A stretch of 64,000 bases of DNA from Altibacter lentus (lineage in GTDB: Bacteria; Bacteroidota; Bacteroidia; Flavobacteriales; Flavobacteriaceae), in NCBI RefSeq assembly GCF_000746845.1, contig NZ_KN050846.1, positions 627,394 to 691,393 of the forward strand. The letters run 5' to 3'. The notes under the pieces were generated by a model. The model searched no databases. It was not told the origin of the DNA and saw only the letters and a program-made list of their open reading frames with translations. The position numbers were made by a program, and so were the translations under genes. Below, one piece after another: positions 44,566-53,026 of this stretch (position 1 is the stretch's first letter; each line of letters starts with the position of its first letter).

Positions 44566-45195
44566 ATGAAACAAAGTTACCTACAGAGCATTTTGCTTTT
44601 CGCATGGATCCTATGCATAAGTGCCCCCGTACTTTCTCAAGTAGGAATTAATACTTCCACACCCCGAAAAATGCTGGAAGTAAATGGAGATGTTCAAATC
44701 TCCGGTTCTATTGATGTAGCCATGGATCCTCTTAAGGAGGGACAGGCATCTACCTTTCTCATTCAAGATACAGATGACAGCTTAAAATCTCTGGATGTAA
44801 GTAATCCTACCGGAGCTGCCCTGGGATATATTCAAGAATATGTGATCACCAATCCCAACTTGGACTGGGTACGGGATTTTGACACGGGTATTGATGCTTC
44901 AGAATTTGTATTAATTACCATCTCGGCTTATTTTGATGAAGAATTGGTGATTAGTACCTCTGCCAACGCTATTGATAACGCAAGCTTACCTTATACCGCA
45001 ACTTTTATTAAAAATGGTACTTGGCATATTATTGCAGATTACCCCATGGTAGCCAATCTCGATGTGAATGCCATTGGAACTTGGACCATAAAGACCCTAA
45101 TTTTTTCGAAAGATCTTTCAAAACAATTTGGCACTGTGAATATTCCCATGGGCGATGGGACTACCGGAAGTGCCGTAACCCCAATTATTCAGTAA
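44566..45195 (+). CDS. Secreted tail-fibre-like protein, paralog 1 of 3
   Basis: 209 residues with signal peptide ending PVLSQ. The first mature residues, VGINTSTPRKMLEVNGDVQISG, are a motif found at the N-terminus of many Bacteroidota surface proteins and phage-type fibre proteins (VGIGTxxPxxxLxVxGD). The rest is a beta-rich domain with no known family. It is followed 11 bases later by a second and then, two bases after that, by a third paralog, all sharing the layout signal-VGxxTxxP-beta domain. Confidence 0.7.
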   Translation: MKQSYLQSILLFAWILCISAPVLSQVGINTSTPRKMLEVNGDVQISGSIDVAMDPLKEGQASTFLIQDTDDSLKSLDVSNPTGAALGYIQEYVITNPNLDWVRDFDTGIDASEFVLITISAYFDEELVISTSANAIDNASLPYTATFIKNGTWHIIADYPMVANLDVNAIGTWTIKTLIFSKDLSKQFGTVNIPMGDGTTGSAVTPIIQ

Positions 45196-45206
45196 ACCTA
45201 CTCCCT

Positions 45207-45833
45207 ATGAAAACTTTAAAAACCCTTTGTTTGCTATTCGCAACGCCGCTTGTCATGAGTCAAGTGGGTATTGGAACCACCACACCCGAAGCCGATCTTC
45301 ATGTGGTTGGAGATGCCTTGATACAAGATACCTTTAAGGTAGGTTCCCTTGGGACCGTTTCTTCTGCCGATGAAGACTTTAAACTTATCACCAGAACCAC
45401 AAATACCACACCCGTTGGACAGATCACTGTTCTCGATGTAAATACATTAAACGTTGCTCCGGTAAATGTAGTGAACTACTCTTTTACCAATATATCGCTC
45501 GACAATCTTACCGACCTCGATCTTCAGTTTGACGATAGTAAGTATGTGGTAGGGGTCGCTAATTTTAGGTACGAAGGAGATGCCATTAAGAAAGTACCAG
45601 GTGGCACAACAAAATCCATTGGAAATTTTGTGGTGCGTACCTTTACCAGTGGCGGTAGCTGGCATCTAGAGATCCGCAACAGAACGCTGGACCTATCACC
45701 CGGAGATACCGTGAATTATCATGTGACCTTAATAATATACGACAAATCCTATTACCGAAACTTGACCCCTATTGTAACCGACCTTGGCGGCAGCAATACC
45801 GGCATCGCTTCATCGGTTCCTAACCTGTATTAA
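45207..45833 (+). CDS. Secreted tail-fibre-like protein, paralog 2 of 3
   Basis: 208 residues with signal MKTLKTLCLLFATPLVMSQ and motif VGIGTTTPEADLHVVGDA. The middle holds NYSFTNISLDNLTDLDLQFDDSKYVVGVAN, corresponding to residues in paralogs 1 and 3 (DWVRDFDTGIDASEFVLITISAYF and LQDYDTKISTEDYIVTVQGYYF). This shows common descent with low identity. Start ATG 45207; the longer frame from 45021 overlaps paralog 1 and is rejected. Confidence 0.7.
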   Translation: MKTLKTLCLLFATPLVMSQVGIGTTTPEADLHVVGDALIQDTFKVGSLGTVSSADEDFKLITRTTNTTPVGQITVLDVNTLNVAPVNVVNYSFTNISLDNLTDLDLQFDDSKYVVGVANFRYEGDAIKKVPGGTTKSIGNFVVRTFTSGGSWHLEIRNRTLDLSPGDTVNYHVTLIIYDKSYYRNLTPIVTDLGGSNTGIASSVPNLY

Positions 45834-45835
45834 TT

Positions 45836-46492
45836 ATGAAACAAGCTATATTTTTATTGTTATTGGGCCTAAGCAACCTTGCAATAGTTGCACAAGTGGG
45901 TGTCAACACCATCAACCCCACTACGACCCTCGATGTGGTGGGGGACGTTAAAACCGAAGGCAGTCTGTATCTGGAGAATCCCGGAGATTTTACAGAAATA
46001 CGCGGCTCAAAACTTTTGATCTTGTCTCCTTCAGATAATATTGTGCAGTATGATATTTCTCAGAGTAAATACGGCCCTATTAATTATGCCGAGTTTGTTT
46101 TTAGAAATCTATCAAAGGACGGGTTGCAAGACTACGATACCAAGATTTCCACTGAAGATTATATCGTGACCGTACAGGGATATTATTTTTTAGAAACGGT
46201 TAGCAGTGACACAGACATCATGACCCACAGTACGATCGCTAACGACAATATTGAAGGATATCAAATCTACGCGTACGCAAATCCTGTGACACAAACTTGG
46301 TTCTTACGTGCCTTTGTGAACAATTCAGAGTTTCATACTCGTATAGGGTCTGCATTCGCCGCCACACCTATCGACATGTATTTGAATTTGATTATATACA
46401 GAAAAGGATTTATATCAAAAACATTGGACGCTGTTACAATTGATATGGGAAATGCCGAAACCGGGACCGCTCCCCTGCCCGAAGGTTTCTAA
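45836..46492 (+). CDS. Secreted tail-fibre-like protein, paralog 3 of 3
   Basis: 218 residues with signal MKQAIFLLLLGLSNLAIVAQ and motif VGVNTINPTTTLDVVGDV. All three proteins end in a stretch such as MGNAETGTAPLPEGF or MGDGTTGSAVTPIIQ, a glycine/threonine-rich C-terminus after a strand. It overlaps no neighbour; two bases separate it from paralog 2. The operon ends with an intrinsic terminator. Confidence 0.7.
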   Translation: MKQAIFLLLLGLSNLAIVAQVGVNTINPTTTLDVVGDVKTEGSLYLENPGDFTEIRGSKLLILSPSDNIVQYDISQSKYGPINYAEFVFRNLSKDGLQDYDTKISTEDYIVTVQGYYFLETVSSDTDIMTHSTIANDNIEGYQIYAYANPVTQTWFLRAFVNNSEFHTRIGSAFAATPIDMYLNLIIYRKGFISKTLDAVTIDMGNAETGTAPLPEGF

Positions 46493-46517
46493 AGCGCATA
46501 GCACATAAGAAGACTAT

Positions 46518-46547
46518 ATCCCTGATGATCTCAGGGATTTTTTTTGT
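46518..46547 (+). terminator. Intrinsic terminator of the tail-fibre-like operon
   Basis: ATCCCTGA (46518-46525) / TCAGGGAT (46531-46538) then eight T's. Confidence 0.9.
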
Positions 46548-46652
46548 TCAAATCTTAAATTTTTGTTAAATCATTACTTTGTAATGCATAGTACTGTAAC
46601 AAATTTAAAGCCCTGTCGTCTATATAGTATAAACCATTTAAAACTTAAAATT

Positions 46653-46739
46653 ATGAGAACCTTAGACAGCAATCAATTAACAGAAAGAATAAGTACTTCC
46701 AAGGCGTATGTTTGGAACAACAAGCGTCGTTTTAGATAG
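46653..46739 (+). CDS. 28-residue basic peptide
   Basis: ATG 46653 to TAG 46739; it ends in VWNNKRRFR. It is preceded by ATTTAAAACTTAAAATT, and a second small basic frame starts 37 bases after it. It may be a leader peptide or a small protein; coding status is uncertain. Confidence 0.4.
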   Translation: MRTLDSNQLTERISTSKAYVWNNKRRFR

Positions 46740-46776
46740 GCAGCTACCTGTCCCATCAATCAGAAAATCGAATAAA

Positions 46777-46914
46777 ATGAAATCACGCCGCACGATGCAT
46801 CGCATCAAAACAATTAGAACAAAATTACGCCCGTTCGTTCTTCACGCCAATGTGAACGAACCCACTTCAATCGAAGATCCTAACTGGATACGTATGAAGC
46901 CGAGTGTACTTTAA
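46777..46914 (+). CDS. 45-residue basic small protein
   Basis: ATG 46777 to TAA 46914. The N-terminal half is strongly basic (MKSRRTMHRIKTIRTKLRPF), and the C-terminal half includes NEPTSIEDPNWIRM. No signal peptide or membrane helix. A terminator follows within 25 bases, so this and the preceding peptide are plausibly one transcript. Confidence 0.5.
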   Translation: MKSRRTMHRIKTIRTKLRPFVLHANVNEPTSIEDPNWIRMKPSVL

Positions 46915-46938
46915 AAAGCAGACCGACCGACCAGAAGT

Positions 46939-46978
46939 AAGCTGAACGGATCCTTTAGGATTCTTTCAGCTTTTTTTT
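46939..46978. terminator. Bidirectional terminator overlapping a reverse gene's stop
   Basis: AAGCTGAA (46939-46946) / TTCAGCTT (46965-46972), with an inner ATCC/GGAT stem and a T run. The reverse-strand arm also encodes the last residues and TGA stop of the DUF1456 gene. Confidence 0.88.
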
Positions 46979-47229
46979 GGTTTTTTTTCTGAAGGCTGTT
47001 TAGGTGGCATGGGGCCTCGCAAATGGATTACGAGTCCGTTTAAAAAGTTCCGTAGGAACTGGTCCCCGCATTCCATATATTTAGGATGATTCGGGTTTCT
47101 GAAGATCGCACCCAGTTCGCTTTTTGAAACTGCAAAATCTACCAAACTACAAATGTGAACGATATCCTCATCCCGTAATTTGTGAGCCACACGCAATTTC
47201 TTCATGATATCATTGTTGGTCAATCCCAT
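46966..47229 (-). CDS. DUF1456-like protein (YehS half)
   Basis: 87 residues: NNDIMKKLRVAHKLRDEDIVHICSL, an N-terminal helix bundle, and GDQFLRNFLNGLVIHLRG, as in DUF1456. The E. coli YehS protein has two such units of about 70 residues; this has one plus a proline/lysine tail (PMPPKQPSEKKPKKS). The function is unknown; the basic tail suggests nucleic-acid contact. A TATCTTTA promoter reads into it from 47252. Confidence 0.8.
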   Translation of the reverse strand: MGLTNNDIMKKLRVAHKLRDEDIVHICSLVDFAVSKSELGAIFRNPNHPKYMECGDQFLRNFLNGLVIHLRGPMPPKQPSEKKPKKS

Positions 47230-47345
47230 AAAAAATATTTTCAGTAAAGATACTTCTTAAATCTTGAAACGTACGAGAGACCCTTCAGACATAAAAAAAA
47301 TAAATATAGGAACCATGAACGATCGCATGGAAGAAAAAGAATATA

Positions 47346-47546
47346 TCAATCTCCTTCTTCGAGTGAGAATATAGCGTTTACCGATTTTCCGAAGACAGCC
47401 GATAATTTTAATGAAAGAACCGTAGAAGGTACATATCTGTTGGTTTCAATCGAATTAATGGTTTGGCGCGAGACCCCAATTCTTTGGGCCAGTTCATCTT
47501 GTGTAAGATCAAGAATGGCGCGTTCTACCTTAAGTGTATTTTTCAT
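47346..47546 (-). CDS. XRE-family transcriptional regulator (Cro/CI type)
   Basis: 66 residues. It is a single helix-turn-helix, KVERAILDLTQDELAQRIGVSRQTINSIETNRYVPS, followed by a short dimerisation helix (SLKLSAVFGKSVNAIFSLEE). The start ATG at 47546 overlaps the TGA of the upstream membrane protein (ATGA). It belongs to the YvaO/SinR-like group of minimal repressors that pair with a membrane protein. It likely represses its own operon at the palindrome near 48046. Confidence 0.88.
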   Translation of the reverse strand: MKNTLKVERAILDLTQDELAQRIGVSRQTINSIETNRYVPSTVLSLKLSAVFGKSVNAIFSLEEGD

Positions 47547-47992
47547 GCGTGACATTTCTTTAGGAGCACATGAAAGAGCATAAGCTGGATTAAAAGCATA
47601 AATGTCAACACCTGAAAATAGCTCATCTCCACACGAGCCGTTTCAGGTTCTATTAACAGCGAAACACCATAGGTGACATAAGGTTGTACAAAAACATATA
47701 CAACGCCCAGCAGAAATGCCACACGATATGATTGCGATCGCAACATGACTATATATTCATCTTCAATTTTTTCTTTTGAAACGGAAACGATCAAAAGACC
47801 AAGTAACATAAGGTTGTTGAGCAGTGGTTTTATCCAGGCGGGTTCTGCTTCAGTGAATCTTAGAGCGACCATGACTAGGACAACAAAGCAACTCAGCCCA
47901 ATTCCCACCTTCTTGTATTTTGTGGCTAACTGAAACTTCTTGATGCGTTCCAAACTTCGTTTGTCCCATTCGTATATATCTTTTAAGGTCAT
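47543..47992 (-). CDS. Membrane protein paired with the XRE regulator
   Basis: 149 residues with four transmembrane segments (LSCFVVLVMVALRF, LLNNLMLLGLLIVSV, VAFLLGVVYVFVQPYV, QVLTFMLLIQLMLFH) and a basic N-terminus (SLERIKKFQLATKYKK). It lies directly upstream of and overlaps the XRE gene, a frequent pairing in Bacteroidota and Firmicutes. Its role may be to sense a membrane signal and antagonise the repressor; this is inferred from the pairing only. Confidence 0.75.
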   Translation of the reverse strand: MTLKDIYEWDKRSLERIKKFQLATKYKKVGIGLSCFVVLVMVALRFTEAEPAWIKPLLNNLMLLGLLIVSVSKEKIEDEYIVMLRSQSYRVAFLLGVVYVFVQPYVTYGVSLLIEPETARVEMSYFQVLTFMLLIQLMLFHVLLKKCHA

Positions 47993-48019
47993 AATGTATA
48001 AGTAAAGTTAACAATATGA

Positions 48020-48054
48020 CAAATATAGTTATTATTTTGTAAAGTAAACTTTAC
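48020..48054 (-). promoter_or_regulatory. Promoter with perfect palindrome (GTAAAGTAAACTTTAC)
   Basis: The reverse strand has an exact TATATTTG -7 element at 48020-48027. The 16-bp sequence GTAAAGT-AA-ACTTTAC (48039-48054) is a perfect inverted repeat placed over the expected -33 region. An XRE dimer binding here would block transcription of the membrane protein/XRE operon. A related half-site AAGTTAAC lies at 48005-48012. Confidence 0.6.
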
Positions 48055-48095
48055 ATTCTAAAAATATACTTTAAACTACTTTGCCAAGACAAGGT

Positions 48096-48755
48096 TTATT
48101 CCTTTACAATGACAATAGTGGCTTTATCTCCGGTGAGCAAGTTCCATTCTTTTGCAGAGATCAATTTTCCATTTTCGTCGTACACATGAAGTTCTGCTGT
48201 GTTCGGTCCGGACGTTCCCTGATTCAGGGCTAAGAAGTCGATTCGATTAAAACCTGAATCCAAAGTGATATTAATTCCGCCGAAACTGCCTCCTAACGTA
48301 ACATTCGATTGTACAATATCTTCATTGACGAAAACTCGGATATTATCACCATCTACATATTCATGATCACGATACATTATAGTTACGATCCCTGATTTTG
48401 TTTTAATATCCCCTAAATGTTGGTCCCCTCCTACTTCGTTGGTGACTGCTTTATCCTTGGTGAAATATTTCGGAGCTGTGTCGGTTTTATATTCTAATAG
48501 ACCGTCTCCCTTGGTAATATCGAGCTTTTCTTCTTTAGTATCACCCAGGTAATCGTATTTTGAAGGCGTATCAGGGTTGCTTAAACTAGGTGTTTTTACA
48601 GCCGGGAGCTCAAATCCGGAAGGATCGTTATTTGGTGTCGTTTCTGAAGCTTCAAATTGAACTGTTCCCGTTGGATTCTCGATCTGAGCAGAGGCGAATA
48701 CAGCTGCGAAAAGAAAAATAAAGGAAAGAAATAGTCTCATACGTTGGGTCCACAT
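48096..48755 (-). CDS. Secreted hypothetical protein with beta-rich C-terminal domain
   Basis: 219 residues from ATG 48755, or 214 from ATG 48740. The signal peptide (MRLFLSFIFLFAAVFASAQ) is followed by a disordered Pro/Thr/Asp-rich linker and a beta-rich end (YVDGDNIRVFVNEDIVQSNVTLGGSFGGINITLDSGFNRIDFLALNQG) that resembles a carbohydrate- or metal-binding domain. A TATATTTG promoter lies just upstream of its start. The short gene 48808-49011 may be cotranscribed. Confidence 0.65.
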   Translation of the reverse strand: MWTQRMRLFLSFIFLFAAVFASAQIENPTGTVQFEASETTPNNDPSGFELPAVKTPSLSNPDTPSKYDYLGDTKEEKLDITKGDGLLEYKTDTAPKYFTKDKAVTNEVGGDQHLGDIKTKSGIVTIMYRDHEYVDGDNIRVFVNEDIVQSNVTLGGSFGGINITLDSGFNRIDFLALNQGTSGPNTAELHVYDENGKLISAKEWNLLTGDKATIVIVKE

Positions 48756-48788
48756 AAATTTCAGAAACAATGATAGCAATAATTACAC

Positions 48789-48796
48789 CAAATATA
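48789..48796 (-). promoter_or_regulatory. TATATTTG -7 element
   Basis: Exact consensus on the reverse strand, about 33 bases before ATG 48755 and inside the gap to the upstream small gene. Confidence 0.55.
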
Positions 48797-48807
48797 ATAC
48801 TATGAAA

Positions 48808-49011
48808 CTATTTTCTGTTTTTTCCGCGTCGCCAAATAAAATAGAGCCCAACAAAGAGTAGCGGGATGACAATATAAATAATCACATCGGCCGGATTAGT
48901 AAGATCAACGGGCGAATTGGTATCCGGATGCGGCACTTCTTTTGGAATTTGTGCGATCATCCTAGAACTGCACAACAGAAGCAGAAGAAAGAACGGTTTA
49001 AGAATTGACAT
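48808..49011 (-). CDS. Small secreted/transmembrane protein (67 residues)
   Basis: A signal peptide (MSILKPFFLLLLLCSSRMIAQ), a proline-rich spacer, and a C-terminal transmembrane helix (VIIYIVIPLLFVGLYFIW) that ends in RRGKNRK. The topology would be periplasmic N-terminus with the basic end inside. It is a common small flavobacterial protein of unknown function, often misannotated after neighbouring enzymes. Confidence 0.6.
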   Translation of the reverse strand: MSILKPFFLLLLLCSSRMIAQIPKEVPHPDTNSPVDLTNPADVIIYIVIPLLFVGLYFIWRRGKNRK

Positions 49012-49136
49012 TTTTTTATTTAAGATACTAAAATGTACGTAACAGCACGCTATTTTAACAAATAATGTTAAGAATTTGGAATTGTTAACTTTAAGTGATA
49101 TTATGCCTTGTTATCAATAATTAAACAGATAAATAT

Positions 49137-50003
49137 ATGAGACAACTCAAGATTACGAAGCAGGTTACAAACAGAGAGACGAAATCCTTAAATACCTATT
49201 TACAGGATGTGAGCAAGATCGATATGATAACCGCTGAGGAAGAAGTTGAGTTGGCACAAAGAATTCGTGAAGGAGACCAAAGAGCATTGGACAAACTAAC
49301 ACGTGCGAACTTGCGGTTTGTAATTTCTGTTGCCAAACAATATCAAAATCAGGGATTGAGCCTTCCGGACCTTATCAATGAAGGTAATGTTGGTTTGGTA
49401 AAAGCGGCCAAGCGCTTTGATGAAACACGCGGATTCAAGTTTATTTCGTACGCTGTATGGTGGATTCGCCAGTCGATCCTTCAAGCGATCGCCGAGCAAT
49501 CCCGAGTTGTTCGTTTACCGCTTAATAAGATTGGTGATATCAATAAGATTAGAAAAGCATCTGTCCATCTGGAACAGATTCACCAAAGATTACCTTCTGC
49601 AGAAGAAATCGCTAAAGAGCTGGACATGACCATTAGCAGTGTGAAACAATCCATGAAGAACGCAAACAGAAGTTTATCGATGGATGCGCCTTTTCAAGAA
49701 GGTGAGAACGATAATAATCTCTATGATGTGTTAAGTTCTTCGAAGAGTCCCAACCCGGATAAAGATCTAATCCATGAGTCGTTGCAGATTGAGATAAGTC
49801 GCGCCCTCGACACCTTATCACCACGCGAAGGCGATGTAGTAAAACTGAATTTTGGTCTTAGTGGTCAACCCGCCATGACGCTGCAGGAGATTGGAGATAC
49901 ATTCGATCTTAGCAGGGAACGCGTTAGACAAATTCGCGAAAAAGCAATACGACGCTTGCGTCAACAATCGAAGAGTCATATTTTAAAGAAGTTTTTGGGA
50001 TAG
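49137..50003 (+). CDS. rpoD: Housekeeping sigma-70 factor RpoD/SigA
   Basis: 288 residues, the usual length for the primary sigma factor of Bacteroidota. Region 1.2 is [24 protein letters not shown]. Region 2 is [62 protein letters not shown]. Region 4 has the helix-turn-helix [28 protein letters not shown]. It lacks the long region 1.1 of proteobacterial RpoD. It directs RNA polymerase to TAnnTTTG promoters of the kind marked throughout this window. Confidence 0.92.
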   Translation: MRQLKITKQVTNRETKSLNTYLQDVSKIDMITAEEEVELAQRIREGDQRALDKLTRANLRFVISVAKQYQNQGLSLPDLINEGNVGLVKAAKRFDETRGFKFISYAVWWIRQSILQAIAEQSRVVRLPLNKIGDINKIRKASVHLEQIHQRLPSAEEIAKELDMTISSVKQSMKNANRSLSMDAPFQEGENDNNLYDVLSSSKSPNPDKDLIHESLQIEISRALDTLSPREGDVVKLNFGLSGQPAMTLQEIGDTFDLSRERVRQIREKAIRRLRQQSKSHILKKFLG

Positions 50004-50030
50004 TATTTCCCTAAAATAACCAAGATAATA

Positions 50031-50080
50031 AGTGCCTAGACAATATTTTAAGTTTTTCTTAATGGTTTTGTCTGGGCACT
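50031..50080 (+). other. 13-bp inverted repeat between rpoD and the permease
   Basis: AGTGCCTAGACAA (50031-50043) pairs with TTGTCTGGGCACT (50068-50080) with one G-T wobble, across a 24-base T-rich loop. No terminal T run follows. It may end rpoD transcription or form a leader structure. A TATCTTTA element lies just downstream (50085-50092). Confidence 0.6.
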
Positions 50081-50115
50081 ACTTGTATCTTTAGGGTACT
50101 GACCAATACGGGCCT

Positions 50116-51939
50116 ATGACTCTGGAAATTCTACTTGTTTTTGCCATTCTTCTTAGTACCATACTTTTATTTGCCCTTGAAGTCTTTCCGGTAGATAAGA
50201 TCGCAATCTTTATTGTAGTATCCCTTGCGCTTTTTGGATTGGTGAGTCCGGAAGAGGCGATCGCCGGATTCTCCAACACTGCTACCATTACGGTGCTATC
50301 TCTTATGATCATTGCCATTGGCATGGAAGATACCGGTGTGATCTCTGCTCTGGCGCGTATGCTTAAAAACCTACACATACTCCCCATGGTCATCCTGCTT
50401 CCAATCTTTATGTTCATTACCGCAGGGATCTCGGCATTTATAAGCACTACGGCCGTTGTGATTGTTTTTATCAAGATCATAGACGAACTCTCCAAGCGCT
50501 TCAACATCTCAAAATCGAAACTCTTGCTCCCCATATCTTTTGCGGGGATTATGGGCGGAAGCTGTACCTTAATGGGTACTTCGACCAATTTGATTGTTAA
50601 TTCGGTCTCACAAAATCTGGGTGCAGAACGCTTCAGTTTTTTTGAATTTACCCTCTTCGGAAGTGTTTTTCTTCTCATAGGAATCATAGTGGTAACCATC
50701 GCGTCTAGATGGCTCCCAAACGATTCCGAAGATTCTATAGAAGATCGCTACGGCCTTCAGAATTTTGTAACTACAGCCGTGATCAACAAAGATTCGTCCC
50801 TGATCGACAAACAAATAGGTAATACGTTCTTATTCAACAATAAAGATGTCTCCTTACTGAAGCTTACTCGTGACGGACAGATCACAAATGCCCCGGGACA
50901 ATATATAACCCTAAAGGAAGGAGATGCGTTACTGCTAATGTGTGATCTGGAAAACCTTACTCGCTTAAACGATGCCGAAGGGCTTACCATACATGAAGAT
51001 CGTGTTCCAAATGATCAGCTTCCGGAACCGGATGGCGATGAAAAAGAATCTAAAAAAGCATTCCTTGGCAATGCCCTTATCGAATTACTTATTCTCCCGG
51101 GATCCAATCTTATTGGAAAAACGCTTACTCAAATCAGACAGCAAACTCTTTTAAAAGCGACGCCCATAGCTGTTAAGAAACGGGTGAACATACGTAACAC
51201 AAAGGAACGTCTTATTAGAAAGGATATTCAAAAAATCAGGATAAAACCAGGAGACCGTTTATTAGTAGAAGTGCCAAAGCCCGATATCCATATTCTAAGT
51301 CAAATAGAAAATGTAGCGGTACTTCGGGAACACGAATCAAAACTGGAAGGCAGCCCGCTAAAAAGAGGAACTGCTTTTTCCATCCTTCTGTTGGTTATTG
51401 GACTGGCCGCGAGTGGTGTGCTTAGTATTTTAATAAGTGCACTTCTGGGGGTGAGCTTGCTATTATTAACCCGCTGTATCGAGCTTAATGATATATACCA
51501 CCGCGTCAATTGGCAAGTCATTTTTTTATTGGCAGGAATGATTCCGCTGGGAATTGCTATGCACAATACAGGAGCAGATACATGGTTGTCTGCCAAACTT
51601 CTCGACTTTTTAAGTGGGCGTTCCAATATGGTGATCATCGGTTTGATCTTTTTATTTACTATGATCATGAGTGGCGTGGTTAGCAACAATGCAACGGCCA
51701 TCATCATGACGCCTATTGCCATTGCAGTAGCTGCGGGATTAATGCTGCCCCTTAAACCCTTTATTCTCGCTGTCCTCTTTGGCGCCAATTTTAGTTTTTT
51801 CACGCCTATGGGCTATCAGACCAATACCCTAATTTACGGTATGGGTATTTACAAATTCAAACATTTTTTAATTATTGGAGGTATTCTCTCCCTTATTCTT
51901 TGGATTACAGGGACGTTTATGCTTTCCACCTTATTTTAA
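50116..51939 (+). CDS. SLC13-type permease with two RCK_C (TrkA-C) domains
   Basis: 607 residues. The first membrane half (about 1-200) contains GFSNTATITVLSLMII and MGGSCTLMGTSTNLIVNSVS, the conserved Asn-Thr-containing hairpin of the ArsB/NhaD/SLC13 fold. Two TrkA-C-like cytosolic domains follow (about 215-290 and 305-400: LIDKQIGNTFLFNNKDVSLLKL, LIELLILPGSNLIGKTLTQIR). The second membrane half ends in VSNNATAIIMTPIAIAVAAG. It is probably a sodium-coupled anion (sulphate or dicarboxylate) transporter regulated by nucleotide binding. The substrate is unknown. It is followed six bases later by an MscS gene. Confidence 0.9.
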   Translation: MTLEILLVFAILLSTILLFALEVFPVDKIAIFIVVSLALFGLVSPEEAIAGFSNTATITVLSLMIIAIGMEDTGVISALARMLKNLHILPMVILLPIFMFITAGISAFISTTAVVIVFIKIIDELSKRFNISKSKLLLPISFAGIMGGSCTLMGTSTNLIVNSVSQNLGAERFSFFEFTLFGSVFLLIGIIVVTIASRWLPNDSEDSIEDRYGLQNFVTTAVINKDSSLIDKQIGNTFLFNNKDVSLLKLTRDGQITNAPGQYITLKEGDALLLMCDLENLTRLNDAEGLTIHEDRVPNDQLPEPDGDEKESKKAFLGNALIELLILPGSNLIGKTLTQIRQQTLLKATPIAVKKRVNIRNTKERLIRKDIQKIRIKPGDRLLVEVPKPDIHILSQIENVAVLREHESKLEGSPLKRGTAFSILLLVIGLAASGVLSILISALLGVSLLLLTRCIELNDIYHRVNWQVIFLLAGMIPLGIAMHNTGADTWLSAKLLDFLSGRSNMVIIGLIFLFTMIMSGVVSNNATAIIMTPIAIAVAAGLMLPLKPFILAVLFGANFSFFTPMGYQTNTLIYGMGIYKFKHFLIIGGILSLILWITGTFMLSTLF

Positions 51940-51944
51940 ATATT

Positions 51945-52829
51945 ATGGAAGACAAATTCTCACTCGATGATGCCGTAGCTAACCTATGGGACAAACTAGA
52001 TGGTTGGTTGGATGCGATCATTTTAAAATTACCCAATTTCGCAGTAGCCATTCTTGTAATGCTTTTGTTTTGGTTCTTGGCCAAAATACTCTCGAAATTC
52101 TCGAAAAAAGTTTTATTCAAAAAGATCAATCAGGAATCTATCCGTCAAATGCTGGGCAAACTGGTATTTGCTGTTATCGTTCTGGTGGGCTTCTTTATCG
52201 CATTAGGCGTGATGGAACTCGACAAGGCACTTACCTCTATTTTGGCCGGTGCGGGTGTTGTAGGATTGGCCATTGGTTTGGCGCTGCAAGGCACGCTGGG
52301 CAATACAGTATCTGGGCTTGTATTGTCGTTTTTGCCAAAAGTGCGCATTGGAGATTTTATAGAAACACAAGATAAGAAGGGATATGTTTCCGAGATCACG
52401 CTTCGGAATATTGTGATACGTCAAACCGATAACGAATATGTAATCATCCCAAATTCCACTTTTGTGGACAATCCTTTCACTAACTATTCATGGAGCAACC
52501 GCTCACGGGTCGATGTGTCTTGCGGTGTAGGCTATGAAAGTGATCTTCAGCAAGTGGAAGACCTGGTCATGAAGATCATTTCAGAAAATTTTGAACAAAA
52601 GGAGGATGAAGGGGTTGAATTCTTTTTTACGGAATTTGGCGACAGTTCTATTAATTTCGTGACACGATTCTGGATCGAAAGTACGAAACCCAAACCCAAA
52701 TTAGCAGCGCAACACAAAGCGATCAAATTAATCAAGAAACATTTCGATGAGGCGGATATCAACATTCCATTTCCCATTCGAACACTGGATTTTGGAAAGA
52801 ATCAACTTCGACTCCAATCCGATTCTTAA
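51945..52829 (+). CDS. MscS family mechanosensitive channel, copy 1
   Basis: 294 residues. Three transmembrane helices are followed by the pore-lining TM3 region DKALTSILAGAGVVGLAIGLALQGTLGNTVSGLVLSFL and the beta domain that begins RIGDFIETQDKKGYVSEITLRNIVIRQTDNEYVIIPNSTF. Together these are the MscS core (about 280-300 residues in E. coli). It releases osmolytes on hypo-osmotic shock. The start ATG 51945 lies within six bases of the permease stop, so the two are probably cotranscribed. A terminator follows. Confidence 0.92.
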   Translation: MEDKFSLDDAVANLWDKLDGWLDAIILKLPNFAVAILVMLLFWFLAKILSKFSKKVLFKKINQESIRQMLGKLVFAVIVLVGFFIALGVMELDKALTSILAGAGVVGLAIGLALQGTLGNTVSGLVLSFLPKVRIGDFIETQDKKGYVSEITLRNIVIRQTDNEYVIIPNSTFVDNPFTNYSWSNRSRVDVSCGVGYESDLQQVEDLVMKIISENFEQKEDEGVEFFFTEFGDSSINFVTRFWIESTKPKPKLAAQHKAIKLIKKHFDEADINIPFPIRTLDFGKNQLRLQSDS

Positions 52830-52848
52830 GAATCGCTTTAATACATAT

Positions 52849-52880
52849 AAAAAAGGATGCCACGAGTATCCTTTTTTTTT
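52849..52880 (+). terminator. Intrinsic terminator
   Basis: AAAAGGAT-gccacgagt-ATCCTTTT followed by a long T run. Confidence 0.9.
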
Positions 52881-52992
52881 GTTCTTTTCAAAGTGCTACT
52901 GGTTGAACACAATTAACAGTGTGCCCCGATCTTAAGGCTTATTTAACAAAACAATGGGATTTCATAAAGAATATTTTGGTGCCACTTGTACC

Positions 52993-53000
52993 TACCTTTG
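52993..53000 (+). promoter_or_regulatory. TACCTTTG -7 element of the OmpA gene
   Basis: Exact TAnnTTTG, 26 bases before ATG 53027, with TTTTG upstream at 52974-52978. Confidence 0.65.
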
Positions 53001-53026
53001 TCATACAAACCTAAAAACTTAGTAAA

